From the NCBI RefSeq assembly GCF_000495855.1, contig NZ_AWGF01000005.1, positions 1 to 64,000 of the forward strand: 64,000 nt of DNA. Reading direction: 5' to 3'. The DNA is from Asticcacaulis sp. YBE204 (GTDB taxonomy: Bacteria > Pseudomonadota > Alphaproteobacteria > Caulobacterales > Caulobacteraceae). The notes beneath the pieces are model-generated. The model was not told where the DNA came from. It worked only from the letters and a program-made list of their open reading frames with translations, and did not search any database. Below are positions 7,738 to 19,141 of this stretch, one piece after another (the first letter of the stretch is position 1; the number at the start of each line of letters is the position of its first letter). Position numbers and translations under genes: made by a program.

Positions 7738-9730
7738 GGTTCCCTCGCCAGGTCAGAAGCCGCATGGCATTAGCGGTCACAAGCACCGTCGCCCCAGTGT
7801 CCGCCAGGATCGCCGGCCACAGACCGGTGATTCCCATAATGGTCGTCACCAGAAACACCGCCTTCAAACCCAGCGAAATCGTGATGTTCTGGAAAATATT
7901 GGACATGGTCAGTTTCGACAGGCCGATCATGTCGGCGATATCCAGGACCCGACCGTGCAACACCGCCGCATCGGCGGTTTCGAGCGCGACATCCGTGCCG
8001 CCACCCATAGCGATACCGATGTCAGCGGCCGCGAGCGCCGGTGCATCATTGATACCGTCACCAACCTTAGCGACGACCTCGCCCCTCTCTTTCAACTCCC
8101 GGACAATGCGTTGCTTATCCTCGGGCATCAATTCGGTACGGGCTTCCATACCCAACTGACTGGCGATCGCTTCGCCGGTGCGCTTATTGTCTCCCGTCAG
8201 CATCAGAGTCGTAAGGCCCTGACGCTGCAGTGCCTGGACACCGGACTTGGCATCGTTACGCGGCTCGTCACGCATGGCTATGAAACCCGCGATCTCATCG
8301 TCAACAATCAGGATTGAGACCGTCTTTCCCTCATCGTTGAAGAGTTGGATGGCCTGACGCATATTGCCGCCCATTGGCATATATTCCTCGGCGGCTTTGG
8401 GCGAATAGAGTCGGACCTTCCGGCCCTCGACCGTGCCGACCACGCCCTTGCCGGCAATAGCCTTGGATTCCTCAGCCTCACCGTGACCGATGTTACGCGC
8501 CTTGGCCTCATTGAGGATCGCCGTTGCCAATGGATGGCTCGACCCGGCCTCCAGACTCGCTGCGATACGCAATACTTCGGCCTCTTCCATGCCGTTGCCT
8601 TGAATATCGGTCAGCCTGGGCTTACCCTCTGTGAGCGTGCCAGTCTTGTCCATCGCCACAAAGGTGACCTTCCGGAAGGTCTCCAAAACAGCGCCACCTT
8701 TCATTAGCAGTCCGCGCTTCGCCCCGGCCGACAAAGCCGCTGCGATCGCCGCCGGCGTAGAGATCACCAGCGCACAGGGGCAACCTATCAGCAGGACGGC
8801 GAGCCCCTTATAGAGCCATTCCGACCAGGCTCCTCCCAAAGCGAGGGGCGGAATAACGCTTACAAGTAGTGCGAAGACGATGACGCCCGGTGTATAATAC
8901 ATAGAGAAACGATCAATAAAGCGCGCGGTCGGCGCCTTTGCTTCCTGCGCCTCTTCGACCAGCTTTATAACTCGGGAGATGGTATTGTTCTCGGCGGCAG
9001 CGGTGACCTTCACCCGAAGCACGCCTTCCTGGTTGATCGTGCCGGCAAACACCTGATCGCCCTTGCCCTTTCGCTTGGGCACGGATTCTCCGGTTACCGG
9101 CGCTTCGTCGATGGCGCTTTCACCCTCGATGATGAGCCCATCAGCCGGCACGCGATCGCCGGGGCGAATGAGGACAACCGCGTCAACACCCAAGGTGTCC
9201 GCCGAAACCTTTTCGGTTCGTCCCTCTCCTCGGTCCAGCAAAGCATCCTTCGGGACGAGTGTGGCGAGTTCGCGGATACTGGCACGCGCCCGGTCTGCCG
9301 CTATGCCCTCCAGCAGTTCTCCGACCAGAAACAGAACAATGACCACGGCCGCTTCTTCGGCAGCATTGATGACGATGGCCCCAACGGCCGCGATCGTCAT
9401 CAACGTCTCGATCGAGAAAGGATAACCTCCCGCTACGCCCTTTGCGGCGCGGCGGACAATAGGGATGAGCCCCACCATCATAGCCGCGATGTAACCCCAA
9501 GGCGCACTTTGAGGGATGAGTCTGGCCAATAAGAAGGCGACCGCGAAAGCTGCCGCACACATGAGTGTCAGCTTCGCCTTGGCGCTTTTCCACCACGGGC
9601 CGTCGCTGGGACCATGATCGTGACCGTGCAGGCCTTCGAGTTCGTCGCCGCGATCGCGACCGTCGTGAGGTATATGTCCGTTATCTGTCTTGCCCGCATC
9701 TTTCGAAGGGGGATGAGGATCGTGTGCCAT
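7727..9730 (-). CDS. zntA: Zn/Cd/Pb-type P1B ATPase
   Basis: A 667-residue heavy-metal export ATPase of the inner membrane. The start at 9730 has AAGGA upstream; a longer frame to 9958 overlaps the neighbouring lipoprotein gene and is not used. There is no N-terminal HMA domain; instead residues 1-45 are rich in His and Asp (HDPHPP, HGHDHG), a likely flexible metal chelator. Key motifs: TGES at 213, the CPC metal-binding motif at 318-320, DKTGT with phosphorylated Asp 361, HP at 399, GDGxND at 558 and an Asp (644) in the last helices. CPC plus that Asp is typical of the Zn/Cd/Pb (P1B-2) group. It is embedded in the czc operon. Confidence 0.95.
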   Translation of the reverse strand: MAHDPHPPSKDAGKTDNGHIPHDGRDRGDELEGLHGHDHGPSDGPWWKSAKAKLTLMCAAAFAVAFLLARLIPQSAPWGYIAAMMVGLIPIVRRAAKGVAGGYPFSIETLMTIAAVGAIVINAAEEAAVVIVLFLVGELLEGIAADRARASIRELATLVPKDALLDRGEGRTEKVSADTLGVDAVVLIRPGDRVPADGLIIEGESAIDEAPVTGESVPKRKGKGDQVFAGTINQEGVLRVKVTAAAENNTISRVIKLVEEAQEAKAPTARFIDRFSMYYTPGVIVFALLVSVIPPLALGGAWSEWLYKGLAVLLIGCPCALVISTPAAIAAALSAGAKRGLLMKGGAVLETFRKVTFVAMDKTGTLTEGKPRLTDIQGNGMEEAEVLRIAASLEAGSSHPLATAILNEAKARNIGHGEAEESKAIAGKGVVGTVEGRKVRLYSPKAAEEYMPMGGNMRQAIQLFNDEGKTVSILIVDDEIAGFIAMRDEPRNDAKSGVQALQRQGLTTLMLTGDNKRTGEAIASQLGMEARTELMPEDKQRIVRELKERGEVVAKVGDGINDAPALAAADIGIAMGGGTDVALETADAAVLHGRVLDIADMIGLSKLTMSNIFQNITISLGLKAVFLVTTIMGITGLWPAILADTGATVLVTANAMRLLTWRGNRDA

Positions 9731-9789
9731 TGGGCATCCTTTGCTGGCGGCCGCGGGGCATTGGCCACGCACTCCGCGTAACGTCGTGA

Positions 9790-10020
9790 TTACTTTTCCG
9801 CGCAGCCGCTTTGCGGCGCGTCGGATTTGGGTTCGCACACTTGTGTCTTCGGCGCATTTGGCACCTTGACGATCTTGTAAAACTTGTCCCGAGGCGCCGG
9901 AGACATCTTCACCGTCTTGACGGTGTAGTCCTTCTCGCCCTGCGGTGGGCTGGCGCATGCGGTCAGGGCCGCACTGGCGAAGAGCAGCCCCAGCAGCCGA
10001 AGCGAATAAACCTTGGTCAT
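9790..10020 (-). CDS. Small lipoprotein of the metal operon
   Basis: A 76-residue lipoprotein. The N-terminus has a signal peptide with a lipobox (LTAC), giving a lipidated Cys near residue 22. The mature part is about 54 residues with two cysteines close to the C-terminus. It overlaps the 143-residue exported gene by 4 bp (ATGA), so it is translationally coupled, and the P-type ATPase starts 60 bp downstream. It matches no family I know. A periplasmic metal-buffering role is plausible but not shown. Confidence 0.75.
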   Translation of the reverse strand: MTKVYSLRLLGLLFASAALTACASPPQGEKDYTVKTVKMSPAPRDKFYKIVKVPNAPKTQVCEPKSDAPQSGCAEK

Positions 10021-10448
10021 CGCAGATTTCCCTCTTTCATCAGAGTTTCGGGTGGATCGGCCAGAGCGGTGCAGACCCGCTCGATGCGGTTGGCGTGCAA
10101 CCGGGCGTCATCGCCGCCGCGCATGCGCTTAACCAGAAGCAATTCCTGACAGGTCGAGCGCGCCTGTCGCTTTTCGGTGTCCGACGTGGATGACAAGGCG
10201 CGGCAAACGCCCTGCATCTTGCGTAACTCTGGATTGGAAGAATTGGCCAGTTGCCGCTTGGTGCGGACGTCCGCGCTTTTGTAAGCCGACGAATGACGCA
10301 GAGGCCATTTCGCCTCCCATATGCATTGCATCCGCGCCTTTCGGACCGCCTCCGCGGAGGCAGCGTGCTGGGCACCGGCGGACGCCGGCGCTATGGCGGA
10401 AATGAGCAACAATGCCATGGCGCTCAGGGTGGATAGTTGTCGATTCAT
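10017..10448 (-). CDS. Exported hypothetical protein between czcD and the ATPase
   Basis: A 143-residue protein with a signal peptide (residues about 1-25, ending ASAGAQ). The mature part has four cysteines spread over about 95 residues (near MQCIW, GVCRA, STCQE and RVCTA), a spacing that could form two disulfides or a metal site. It is basic and helical in look. Its start overlaps the CDF gene stop by 4 bp and its stop overlaps the small lipoprotein start by 4 bp, so it sits inside one operon. No known family is recognised. Confidence 0.75.
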   Translation of the reverse strand: MNRQLSTLSAMALLLISAIAPASAGAQHAASAEAVRKARMQCIWEAKWPLRHSSAYKSADVRTKRQLANSSNPELRKMQGVCRALSSTSDTEKRQARSTCQELLLVKRMRGGDDARLHANRIERVCTALADPPETLMKEGNLR

Positions 10449-11386
10449 AGGTCTTGGTCCTTGGACCAGGAAGGCGCTTCCGCACCGACGTGCGAGCGCT
10501 CGACTTGTATGGTCGCGTGGGCGATCCCGAAGGTCGCGGCGATTTCGTGGGCCCGTGCGAGCACCAGAGCGTCGTTGCTGGTCTCATTGACTAAAAGATG
10601 CGCGGTCAGACTGTTCTGGCCCGTTGTGACGCTCCAGATGTGCAGGTCGTGCACGCCCTTGACCCCGGGCACGGCCGCCAGTTCGGATTCGACCTTTTGC
10701 AGATCGACACCGGCCGGAACGCCTTCTAGGAGAACATGGAAGCTCTCTTTCAAAAGCTTCCAGGTGCGCGGCAGAACCCAGAAGCCGATCAGAACGGCCA
10801 AGATGGGATCGATCTGCGGGATCTTGGTCACATAGATCAAGATGGCGGCGATGATGACACCGAGTGACCCCAACATGTCGGCCAGCACTTCAAGATAGGC
10901 CCCTTTCATGTTGAGGCTCTCGTCACTACCGCCCTGAAGCACGCGCATGCTGATCAGATTGACGATTAAGCCCAGCACGGCAACGATCAGCATACCGGTC
11001 GTCTGAACTTCCGGCGGCTGGTTGAAACGCTCCCAGGCCTCGTAGAGGATGTAAATCGCGACGCCGAACAGCACGATGGCGTTGAACACCGCGGCCAGCA
11101 CTTCGAAGCGTCTGTAGCCAAAAGTACGTTTGGAATCGGCGGCCTTCTTGCCGATTTGAATGGCGATCAAGGCAATAATCAGCGCCATGACGTCCGTCAT
11201 CATGTGCGCGGCATCCGACAAGAGCGCGAGACTGTTGAAGACAAGGCCACCAACGACCTCGGCAATCAGGAATGTCCCTGTGAGGCCAATGGCAATCAGA
11301 AGCCGCTTCTCGTTGGCCTGACGGCCAGAATGTGCATCTCCGGCCCCACCGGGCGATGCGCCCCCCTTACTATGATCGTGCGCCAT
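10445..11386 (-). CDS. czcD: CzcD-type cation diffusion facilitator
   Basis: A 313-residue CDF exporter that moves Zn, Cd or Co out of the cytoplasm against protons. The first 25 residues are His- and Gly-rich. Six membrane helices follow. Helix 2 has SDAAHMMTD, the paired Asp/His metal site, and the fifth helix has LEVLADMLGSLG, the version with Glu in place of His that is typical of CzcD. The C-terminal cytoplasmic domain contains HDLHIWSVTTG and ends in a His-containing region. It follows czcA by 65 bp across a strong hairpin (11417-11445) and overlaps the next gene by 4 bp. Confidence 0.93.
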   Translation of the reverse strand: MAHDHSKGGASPGGAGDAHSGRQANEKRLLIAIGLTGTFLIAEVVGGLVFNSLALLSDAAHMMTDVMALIIALIAIQIGKKAADSKRTFGYRRFEVLAAVFNAIVLFGVAIYILYEAWERFNQPPEVQTTGMLIVAVLGLIVNLISMRVLQGGSDESLNMKGAYLEVLADMLGSLGVIIAAILIYVTKIPQIDPILAVLIGFWVLPRTWKLLKESFHVLLEGVPAGVDLQKVESELAAVPGVKGVHDLHIWSVTTGQNSLTAHLLVNETSNDALVLARAHEIAATFGIAHATIQVERSHVGAEAPSWSKDQDL

Positions 11387-11416
11387 GAGCGCCTCCTTTC
11401 AATCGGGAAGATGGGT

Positions 11417-11445
11417 GGGGTCCGGCCGCTCGACAGCCGGACCCC
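11417..11445. terminator. Strong intergenic hairpin between czcA and czcD
   Basis: A perfect 10-bp GC-rich stem, GGGGTCCGGC (11417-11426) and GCCGGACCCC (11436-11445), with a 9-base loop lies in the 65-bp gap between the czcA stop and the czcD start on the minus strand. There is no T-tract. It may be a partial terminator or an mRNA-stabilising element that lowers expression of czcD and the genes after it. It could also act on plus-strand transcripts. Confidence 0.6.
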
Positions 11446-11451
11446 GCTGGG

Positions 11452-14637
<3,186 letters not shown>

Positions 14638-14642
14638 TCATC

Positions 14643-15662
14643 CTAGTGCTCATGCTCGGCGCCGGACTTGGCAATGTCCGCGCGGATGAGGAATGAACCC
14701 TTGGTGACGTATGTCTCGCCGCCTTCTAGGCCACCGACGATTTCGACAGCCTGCGGTGACTGGCGACCGACCTGGACCGGACGCGCCGTGTAGGTCGTGC
14801 CGGACTTGACGAAGATCACCTGCTTGCCTTCCAGCGTTTGCAGAGCGTCGGCCGGCACCACAATGTTGGCAGCGCTTTGCGACGTTACGAACTTGCCTTC
14901 GATGGCCATACCCGGACGCAAGTACTGGGCGGCCGCGGCCGGCAGCTTGACGATGGCGGTCAAGGTCTGTGTGCTCGGATCGACGGACGGGAGAAGCGAG
15001 TCTACTTTGGCCGTGATGACATTGCCACCGAGCGTCTTGATGCTGACGGTCTGGCCGACACGCACATTCTCAGCGTCGCGCGGGAACAAATAGAAGGCGG
15101 CCTGCATGCTATTCGGATTGGCGATCACATAGATGGCACGATCAATCGCCATATCACCGACGTTTGCGTTTTTCTCGATGATGGTGCCCGATATGCCCGC
15201 GGGGATCGAATAGGTTTGCAGACTTTCGCTCGATTCCACGCGCGCTAGGGTCTGGCCTCTGCTGACTTTCTGACCCAGTTGTACGTTCATCGACATGATA
15301 CGGCCCGGATACCAGGCGCGAACCTCGCCGCGTCCTTCCGGGGCGATCTCCACACGACCGGCGATGTCCACCGTAAGGTCGACATTGCCCGGCCCCGCGA
15401 CGCCGATCTCCACGCCGCCGGCCTTGGCGGCCTCGTCGGACATGGTCGTCTTTTCACCGCCGGCCTCTTCGCCATGGCCCGCCTCGCCATCTTCAGCGCC
15501 GTGGCCGTGTCCGTCGCCCTCCCCTTTTTTCTGGGGGGCTTCCGCTGCGGGCTCTTCGCTCTGGGGCGCGTCTGTTTTCTTACCGCAGGCCGTCAGCATG
15601 ACCAGACCGGCGACACCGGCTAGAAGTAGCGAGCGGGAGAGATAGGTATTCAACAGCGTCAT
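14643..15662 (-). CDS. czcB: CzcB-type periplasmic adaptor (lipoprotein)
   Basis: A 339-residue membrane fusion protein that links CzcA to the outer-membrane channel. It has a lipobox (LTAC, Cys at about 26) and then a long His/Glu-rich segment (HGHGAEDGEAGHGEEAGG), which may gather metal for the pump. The core contains the lipoyl-like half motifs (around GRVEIAPEGRGEVRAWYPGR), an alpha hairpin and a beta barrel, ending in a short His tail (EHEH). Its start codon overlaps the stop of the 69-residue gene upstream by one base, and czcA follows at 11 bp. Confidence 0.93.
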   Translation of the reverse strand: MTLLNTYLSRSLLLAGVAGLVMLTACGKKTDAPQSEEPAAEAPQKKGEGDGHGHGAEDGEAGHGEEAGGEKTTMSDEAAKAGGVEIGVAGPGNVDLTVDIAGRVEIAPEGRGEVRAWYPGRIMSMNVQLGQKVSRGQTLARVESSESLQTYSIPAGISGTIIEKNANVGDMAIDRAIYVIANPNSMQAAFYLFPRDAENVRVGQTVSIKTLGGNVITAKVDSLLPSVDPSTQTLTAIVKLPAAAAQYLRPGMAIEGKFVTSQSAANIVVPADALQTLEGKQVIFVKSGTTYTARPVQVGRQSPQAVEIVGGLEGGETYVTKGSFLIRADIAKSGAEHEH

Positions 15663-15871
15663 TAGTGTGCGTCCTTCTCGCCGGAGGCGTGGCTGTGGCC
15701 ATCTTCAGCATCCTTTTGGGGTGTGTTCGGATCGCTTTTGATCGCGTCGGCGGCTTGTTCGACGTTCAGCGCGGGATCGGCAGGTTTTTCGGCGCAAGCG
15801 GCCAAGGCAAAGCCAGCTACAGCCATGGCAGCCAGCACAACCTGAAATTTGAGTGAAGGTATTAAGGTCAT
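15662..15871 (-). CDS. Small His-rich lipoprotein between czcC and czcB
   Basis: A 69-residue lipoprotein with a signal peptide and lipobox (LAAC) followed by an acidic mature part of about 43 residues. The last residues are rich in His (GHSHASGEKDAH). Its stop shares one base with the czcB start (TAATG), so the two are coupled. The C-terminal His/Asp/Glu set resembles the CzcB and ATPase metal-gathering tails. It is not a known family; it may bind metal in the periplasm or help build the pump. Confidence 0.75.
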   Translation of the reverse strand: MTLIPSLKFQVVLAAMAVAGFALAACAEKPADPALNVEQAADAIKSDPNTPQKDAEDGHSHASGEKDAH

Positions 15872-15986
15872 TTACGTATCCGTTTGGCCCCTCGATCGAC
15901 CGGTCGCGCCGGTGAGCTCAAGGCATGATATGAGGTGAAAAGTGTGTCATCGGCCGCACTGGTGCGCGCGTATCAACACTCGGTGT

Positions 15987-17276
15987 CTAAGGATTGCTCT
16001 CGCTTTGGATCAGCGGCACCCATTGTCCGATCAGGCGATCGCGTTCGGCCTTGTCGAGCTGGTAGATCTTCAGGACCTCCACTCGGCGCGCTTTCGCGGC
16101 GATCAGGGTCTCCTGAGCACCAATGACGTCCCGATAGGTGAAGCCCCCTCGCGCAAAACCCTCACGCACCTGTGCCACCGCTTTTTCGGCCTGTGGAATG
16201 ACCTCGGCATCAATGCGCCGGACCTCTTCCACCGCATTGTTCATGCGGATGGTCACCGCCGCGATATCACGTAGACGTAAGCGTTCCGCCACTTCTATAT
16301 CGGCCGCAGCAGCCTCGGCTTCTGCGCGGGTGCGATCGATATTGCCCTGATTGCGGTCAAAGCGGTTTAGCGGGATGGTCCCCCCGATCAGGAACGCCAC
16401 CGAGCCGTCTTCGCGGAAATTACGAATACCGGCGGAAAACGTTGGGTCTTGGACGCGCCGGGTGGTCTCCACACGAATTTGAGCCGTCGAGACGCGCTGT
16501 TGCGCCCGCAATACCTCGATATCCGGCGTCTCTAAAAGAGTCGGCCCGCCACTTAGAGAAATCGTGGTCTCCAGGACGGCGGGATCTATAGTGAAGTCTG
16601 CACCACCACCCCAAAAGGAGGCAAGTTGCAGCTTGAGTTGCCGAGCTTTTGCCTTAGCTTGGTCTATTGCGATCCGGGCATTGGCGACATCTGTGTTTGC
16701 GAGCGAGCCGGCAAACAACGGGTCACGTGCGGCGCTCACCCGGCGGGCGATTTCGGCTTGTGAGCGCTCGGCCAATAACAAACGTTCCTGAGCGACGGCA
16801 ATTTCAGCCTCGGCTGCAGCGGCCTCGACCCAAAGAACCTGGGCCGCTGTCATCGCCTGCCACGTACGGGCCCGACCCTCGGCACGAACGAGGTCCTTTT
16901 CTGCCGTCGCAGCGCCGACGCGGGCCTGACGTTTTGATTTGCGTTCCAGCGGTTGCTGATAGGTCAAAGTAAATTCCGCCGAGTTCAACCCATTGTAAGG
17001 ATTGGAGCCAAGGAAATTCTCGGCTTCCAGACCGACACTAGGATTCGGCCGCACACCGGCTTGACGGATGTTGGCATCGGCCGCTGCCAAGCGTCGATTG
17101 GTCGCTGTCGCCGTGGGGTCGGCATTGGCGGTTAGGGTAAGCGCCTCGGTCAAGGATAAAGGGGCGTTTTGGGCATGAGCCCACAAGGGGGCGACGACCG
17201 TCAGGCACGCCGCGAACAAACTCGTTGATACGAGCTGTCGCTTTGCGCGTTTACCGCGCATGTATAGGGAGAACAT
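15987..17276 (-). CDS. czcC: CzcC-type outer-membrane channel (TolC family)
   Basis: A 429-residue outer-membrane efflux channel. It has an N-terminal signal peptide (positively charged start GKRAKRQ, then a hydrophobic stretch ending HAQN) and two TolC/OEP repeats made of long alpha helices, with Ala/Gln/Arg-rich heptads such as IDQAKAKARQLKLQLASF. It provides the exit duct for the CzcB-CzcA pump. It lies 115 bp before the 69-residue lipoprotein gene and 69 bp after the upstream His-rich protein, all on the minus strand. The ATG at 17276 was taken; no better start is obvious. Confidence 0.92.
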   Translation of the reverse strand: MFSLYMRGKRAKRQLVSTSLFAACLTVVAPLWAHAQNAPLSLTEALTLTANADPTATATNRRLAAADANIRQAGVRPNPSVGLEAENFLGSNPYNGLNSAEFTLTYQQPLERKSKRQARVGAATAEKDLVRAEGRARTWQAMTAAQVLWVEAAAAEAEIAVAQERLLLAERSQAEIARRVSAARDPLFAGSLANTDVANARIAIDQAKAKARQLKLQLASFWGGGADFTIDPAVLETTISLSGGPTLLETPDIEVLRAQQRVSTAQIRVETTRRVQDPTFSAGIRNFREDGSVAFLIGGTIPLNRFDRNQGNIDRTRAEAEAAAADIEVAERLRLRDIAAVTIRMNNAVEEVRRIDAEVIPQAEKAVAQVREGFARGGFTYRDVIGAQETLIAAKARRVEVLKIYQLDKAERDRLIGQWVPLIQSESNP

Positions 17277-17345
17277 GAGTAAATCTCGTGAAAGGGCTCA
17301 GACACACAGCATAGTCAGTGCTGTTTCGACGTCAGATGAGTTCTT

Positions 17346-17744
17346 TCACGCGCGCGGAGGTTGATCGGGAGTCGCGTAATTATGATGTCCAAGTGCGACG
17401 GCGGAACCAGGGCGCAACGAAATGAGTTCGATGGTCAGGCCGCTCAGCACAGGGCTACCAGTCGGTGCGAGTCCGGGTAAAACTTCGGCTGACCCATGGT
17501 GATGATGATGGACCGCCAAAAGGTCGGTGACAGGAGCCTGATCGTCGGCGACATGGCCCAGACAGTTCCCGTTGGCGTCTACGCACTTAGCTATCCACCC
17601 ACCGTCGGGCAGTTGCTTATCGCCAGAAACCTGATGTTCAAGTACCTGCACACTTGCATGTGCGGCCGCAACGCCAGACATAGCTACAGACCCAATGCAC
17701 AGCACTGCGACGAACGTTGTCAATAAGGAGCGGAGCGCTTGCAC
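17346..17744 (-). CDS. CzcI-like His-rich exported protein
   Basis: A 132-residue exported protein that opens the metal operon. It has a signal peptide (about residues 1-28, ending AAAHA), two cysteines in the middle (KCVDANGNC), a VHHHHHG run and a proline-rich C-terminal end (TPDQPPRA). Position before czcC and the His tract match CzcI-type regulators or metal-binding periplasmic proteins in CzcICBA operons. Sequence identity to CzcI is only suggested by eye. It probably senses or buffers Zn/Co/Cd in the periplasm. The longer intergenic region to its right should hold the operon promoter, but no clear -35/-10 was picked. Confidence 0.65.
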   Translation of the reverse strand: MQALRSLLTTFVAVLCIGSVAMSGVAAAHASVQVLEHQVSGDKQLPDGGWIAKCVDANGNCLGHVADDQAPVTDLLAVHHHHHGSAEVLPGLAPTGSPVLSGLTIELISLRPGSAVALGHHNYATPDQPPRA

Positions 17745-18427
17745 CTGTTGTCATCCTGTCAGCAAGGGGCTGAGGCTTGGGTGTATATCAAATTTTCCGA
17801 CAACGAGGAAGGCGTTATCTAATAACAAACGGAAAGCGCCGTCAGGAATTTTCCCAAAGTCTAAATACCAATCAACATTTCATAGTAATAAGAAAACATT
17901 TACATTAAAAATATTCTATAAATTGAGACGTGAATTGATTTGTCGGGCTAAAAATCGATTACAACTTAGCTGGTATCCGAAATAGCGCGTTCCGATACAC
18001 CAAAATGAGCGTGAAATAGAATCTCTATTATAGGCGTGACCACCTTTGATTTTTCGAACATGCCCCGGGTTTCATCGAGCTCAAATCCATCATACGACCT
18101 ATTTGACACAGGCGGATATGATTTCCACCGCCTCATATGTCATTTTAGTCGCATGATGGATTGCGCCGATGGCCCCCCCGACCATTACCCGTCTGCGTAT
18201 AGCTCAGATCGCATATTTCGCCTCCTCGCAAGATCCCAAGGAGCAACACGAAGCTATTATGTATAGCTCAGATCGCATGTTTTACCTCCTCGCAAGATCC
18301 CAAGGTTCTCGGGGGGCGCAGAACGATCTCACTTAGACTTTTGCGCCATAGTAATTACCGCGCGATTTCCAAGAGTTGGCAATCTGCGGGTTTCATCATC
18401 ATCGCCAATCACCTGTGCGCCTAATGG
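17745..18427. other. AT-rich gene-poor spacer
   Basis: About 680 bases with no convincing gene. The left part (17820-17990) is much richer in A and T than the metal operon and looks like a junction between regions of different history. Two plus-strand frames (17695-17985, 18036-18266) lack good ribosome sites and typical composition and are not called. The only structure is the 45-bp direct repeat at 18197 and 18261. The czc operon promoter must lie in the left edge. Confidence 0.6.
18197..18305. repeat. Two 45-bp direct repeats, 64-bp period
   Basis: Copy one is at 18197-18241 and copy two at 18261-18305. They differ at three positions near the middle (CATATTTCG versus CATGTTTTA) and share the flanks GTATAGCTCAGATCGCAT and CTCCTCGCAAGATCCCAAGG. 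They are separated by a 19-base spacer. The pair lies in the gene-poor spacer before the toxin-antitoxin genes. It could be a duplicated protein-binding site or a trace of recombination. No copy was noticed elsewhere in the window. Confidence 0.75.
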
Positions 18428-18456
18428 TTGACGCGCTTTTCATCAATGATTAATAT
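18428..18456 (+). promoter_or_regulatory. Sigma-70 promoter of the fitAB-like module
   Basis: TTGACG (18428-18433) and TAATAT (18451-18456) are spaced by 17 bp, close to the ideal sigma-70 layout. The antitoxin ATG is at 18480, with a GGAGGG ribosome site at about 18469-18474. The -10 element sits within the operator palindrome, as expected for auto-repression. Confidence 0.75.
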
Positions 18457-18469
18457 AACATCATTGATG
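18441..18469. promoter_or_regulatory. Operator palindrome of the fitAB-like module
   Basis: A perfect inverted repeat, CATCAATGAT (18441-18450) and ATCATTGATG (18460-18469), spaced by 9 bases that hold the -10 box. Ribbon-helix-helix antitoxins of the FitA/VapB type bind such paired sites as a dimer of dimers and repress their own operon, so this is the likely target. Confidence 0.75.
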
Positions 18470-18479
18470 GAGGGATCAC

Positions 18480-18725
18480 ATGGCTAGTATGACTATTCGA
18501 AATCTTGATGACGGACTTAAATCTCGCTTACGGATTCGAGCGGCAGAGCACAACCGATCTATGGAGGATGAGGCGCGTGACATTCTCCGCGTCGCGCTGT
18601 CGGTTTCCACGGCCAAGTCTCCTAGCCTCGCCAGTGCAGTTCGCGCGCGGTTAGCACTAGGAGAGGGAGTGGATTTGAACATTCCGCCCAGAGATGCCAT
18701 TCGGCCGGCGCCTGATTTTCTATGA
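18480..18725 (+). CDS. FitA/VapB-type ribbon-helix-helix antitoxin
   Basis: An 81-residue antitoxin. Residues 1-42 (MTIRNLDDGLKSRLRIRAAEHNRSMEDEARDIL) form the strand-helix-helix DNA-binding fold with the typical FitA-like pattern. The C-terminal tail is flexible and would wrap over the PIN toxin and inhibit it. The start at 18480 has a strong GGAGGG site. It overlaps the toxin start by 4 bp (ATGA), and sits behind a clear promoter and operator. Confidence 0.9.
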   Translation: MASMTIRNLDDGLKSRLRIRAAEHNRSMEDEARDILRVALSVSTAKSPSLASAVRARLALGEGVDLNIPPRDAIRPAPDFL

Positions 18726-19141
18726 TAATCTTGGACACAAATGTAATCTCGGAGCTACTGCGCCCGGCGCCATATCAAAGCGTAGTGACCTGGATCGATG
18801 CTCGTCCCAGAGACCAATTTTTCACTACTGCGGTCAGTGAGGCGGAGATCAGATATGGAATCGCTAGGCTTGAAGACGGGCGACGGCGACAGGCGCTGAC
18901 AATAGCGATTGATGGCATATTTACTGAGGATTTTGCCGGGCGCATCTTAGCTTTCGATAGCGGAGCGGCGGTAACATATGCTTCAATTGTTAGCGCTAGA
19001 GAGCGGATTGGACGCCCCATAAGTCAGTTTGATGCTCAGATATCTGCTATAGCTCTAGCGCATGGAGCCACAATTGCCACTCGAAACGTAAAAGATTTCG
19101 AGTGCGTTGGAGTCGAAATAATCAATCCATGGGCGAACTAA
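18722..19141 (+). CDS. PIN-domain toxin (FitB/VapC type)
   Basis: A 139-residue PIN ribonuclease. The acidic metal site is visible: LDTNVISE at the start, the AVSEAEIRYGI Glu, FDAQISAIA near residue 101, and ATRNVKDF late. It would cleave RNA and stop growth when the antitoxin is lost. It is coupled to the antitoxin by a 4-bp overlap and converges with the hipA gene, whose stop lies at 19138, so the two transcripts overlap at their ends. Confidence 0.92.
   Translation: MIILDTNVISELLRPAPYQSVVTWIDARPRDQFFTTAVSEAEIRYGIARLEDGRRRQALTIAIDGIFTEDFAGRILAFDSGAAVTYASIVSARERIGRPISQFDAQISAIALAHGATIATRNVKDFECVGVEIINPWAN

Noticed and set aside
17695-17985. 96-residue plus-strand frame
   Set aside because: It runs across the CzcI-like gene start into AT-rich DNA and its composition is not protein-like.
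18036-18266. 76-residue plus-strand frame
   Set aside because: It overlaps the first direct repeat, lacks a ribosome site and resembles no protein.
18197-18305. CRISPR-like repeat
   Set aside because: Only two copies with a 19-base spacer and no cas genes.
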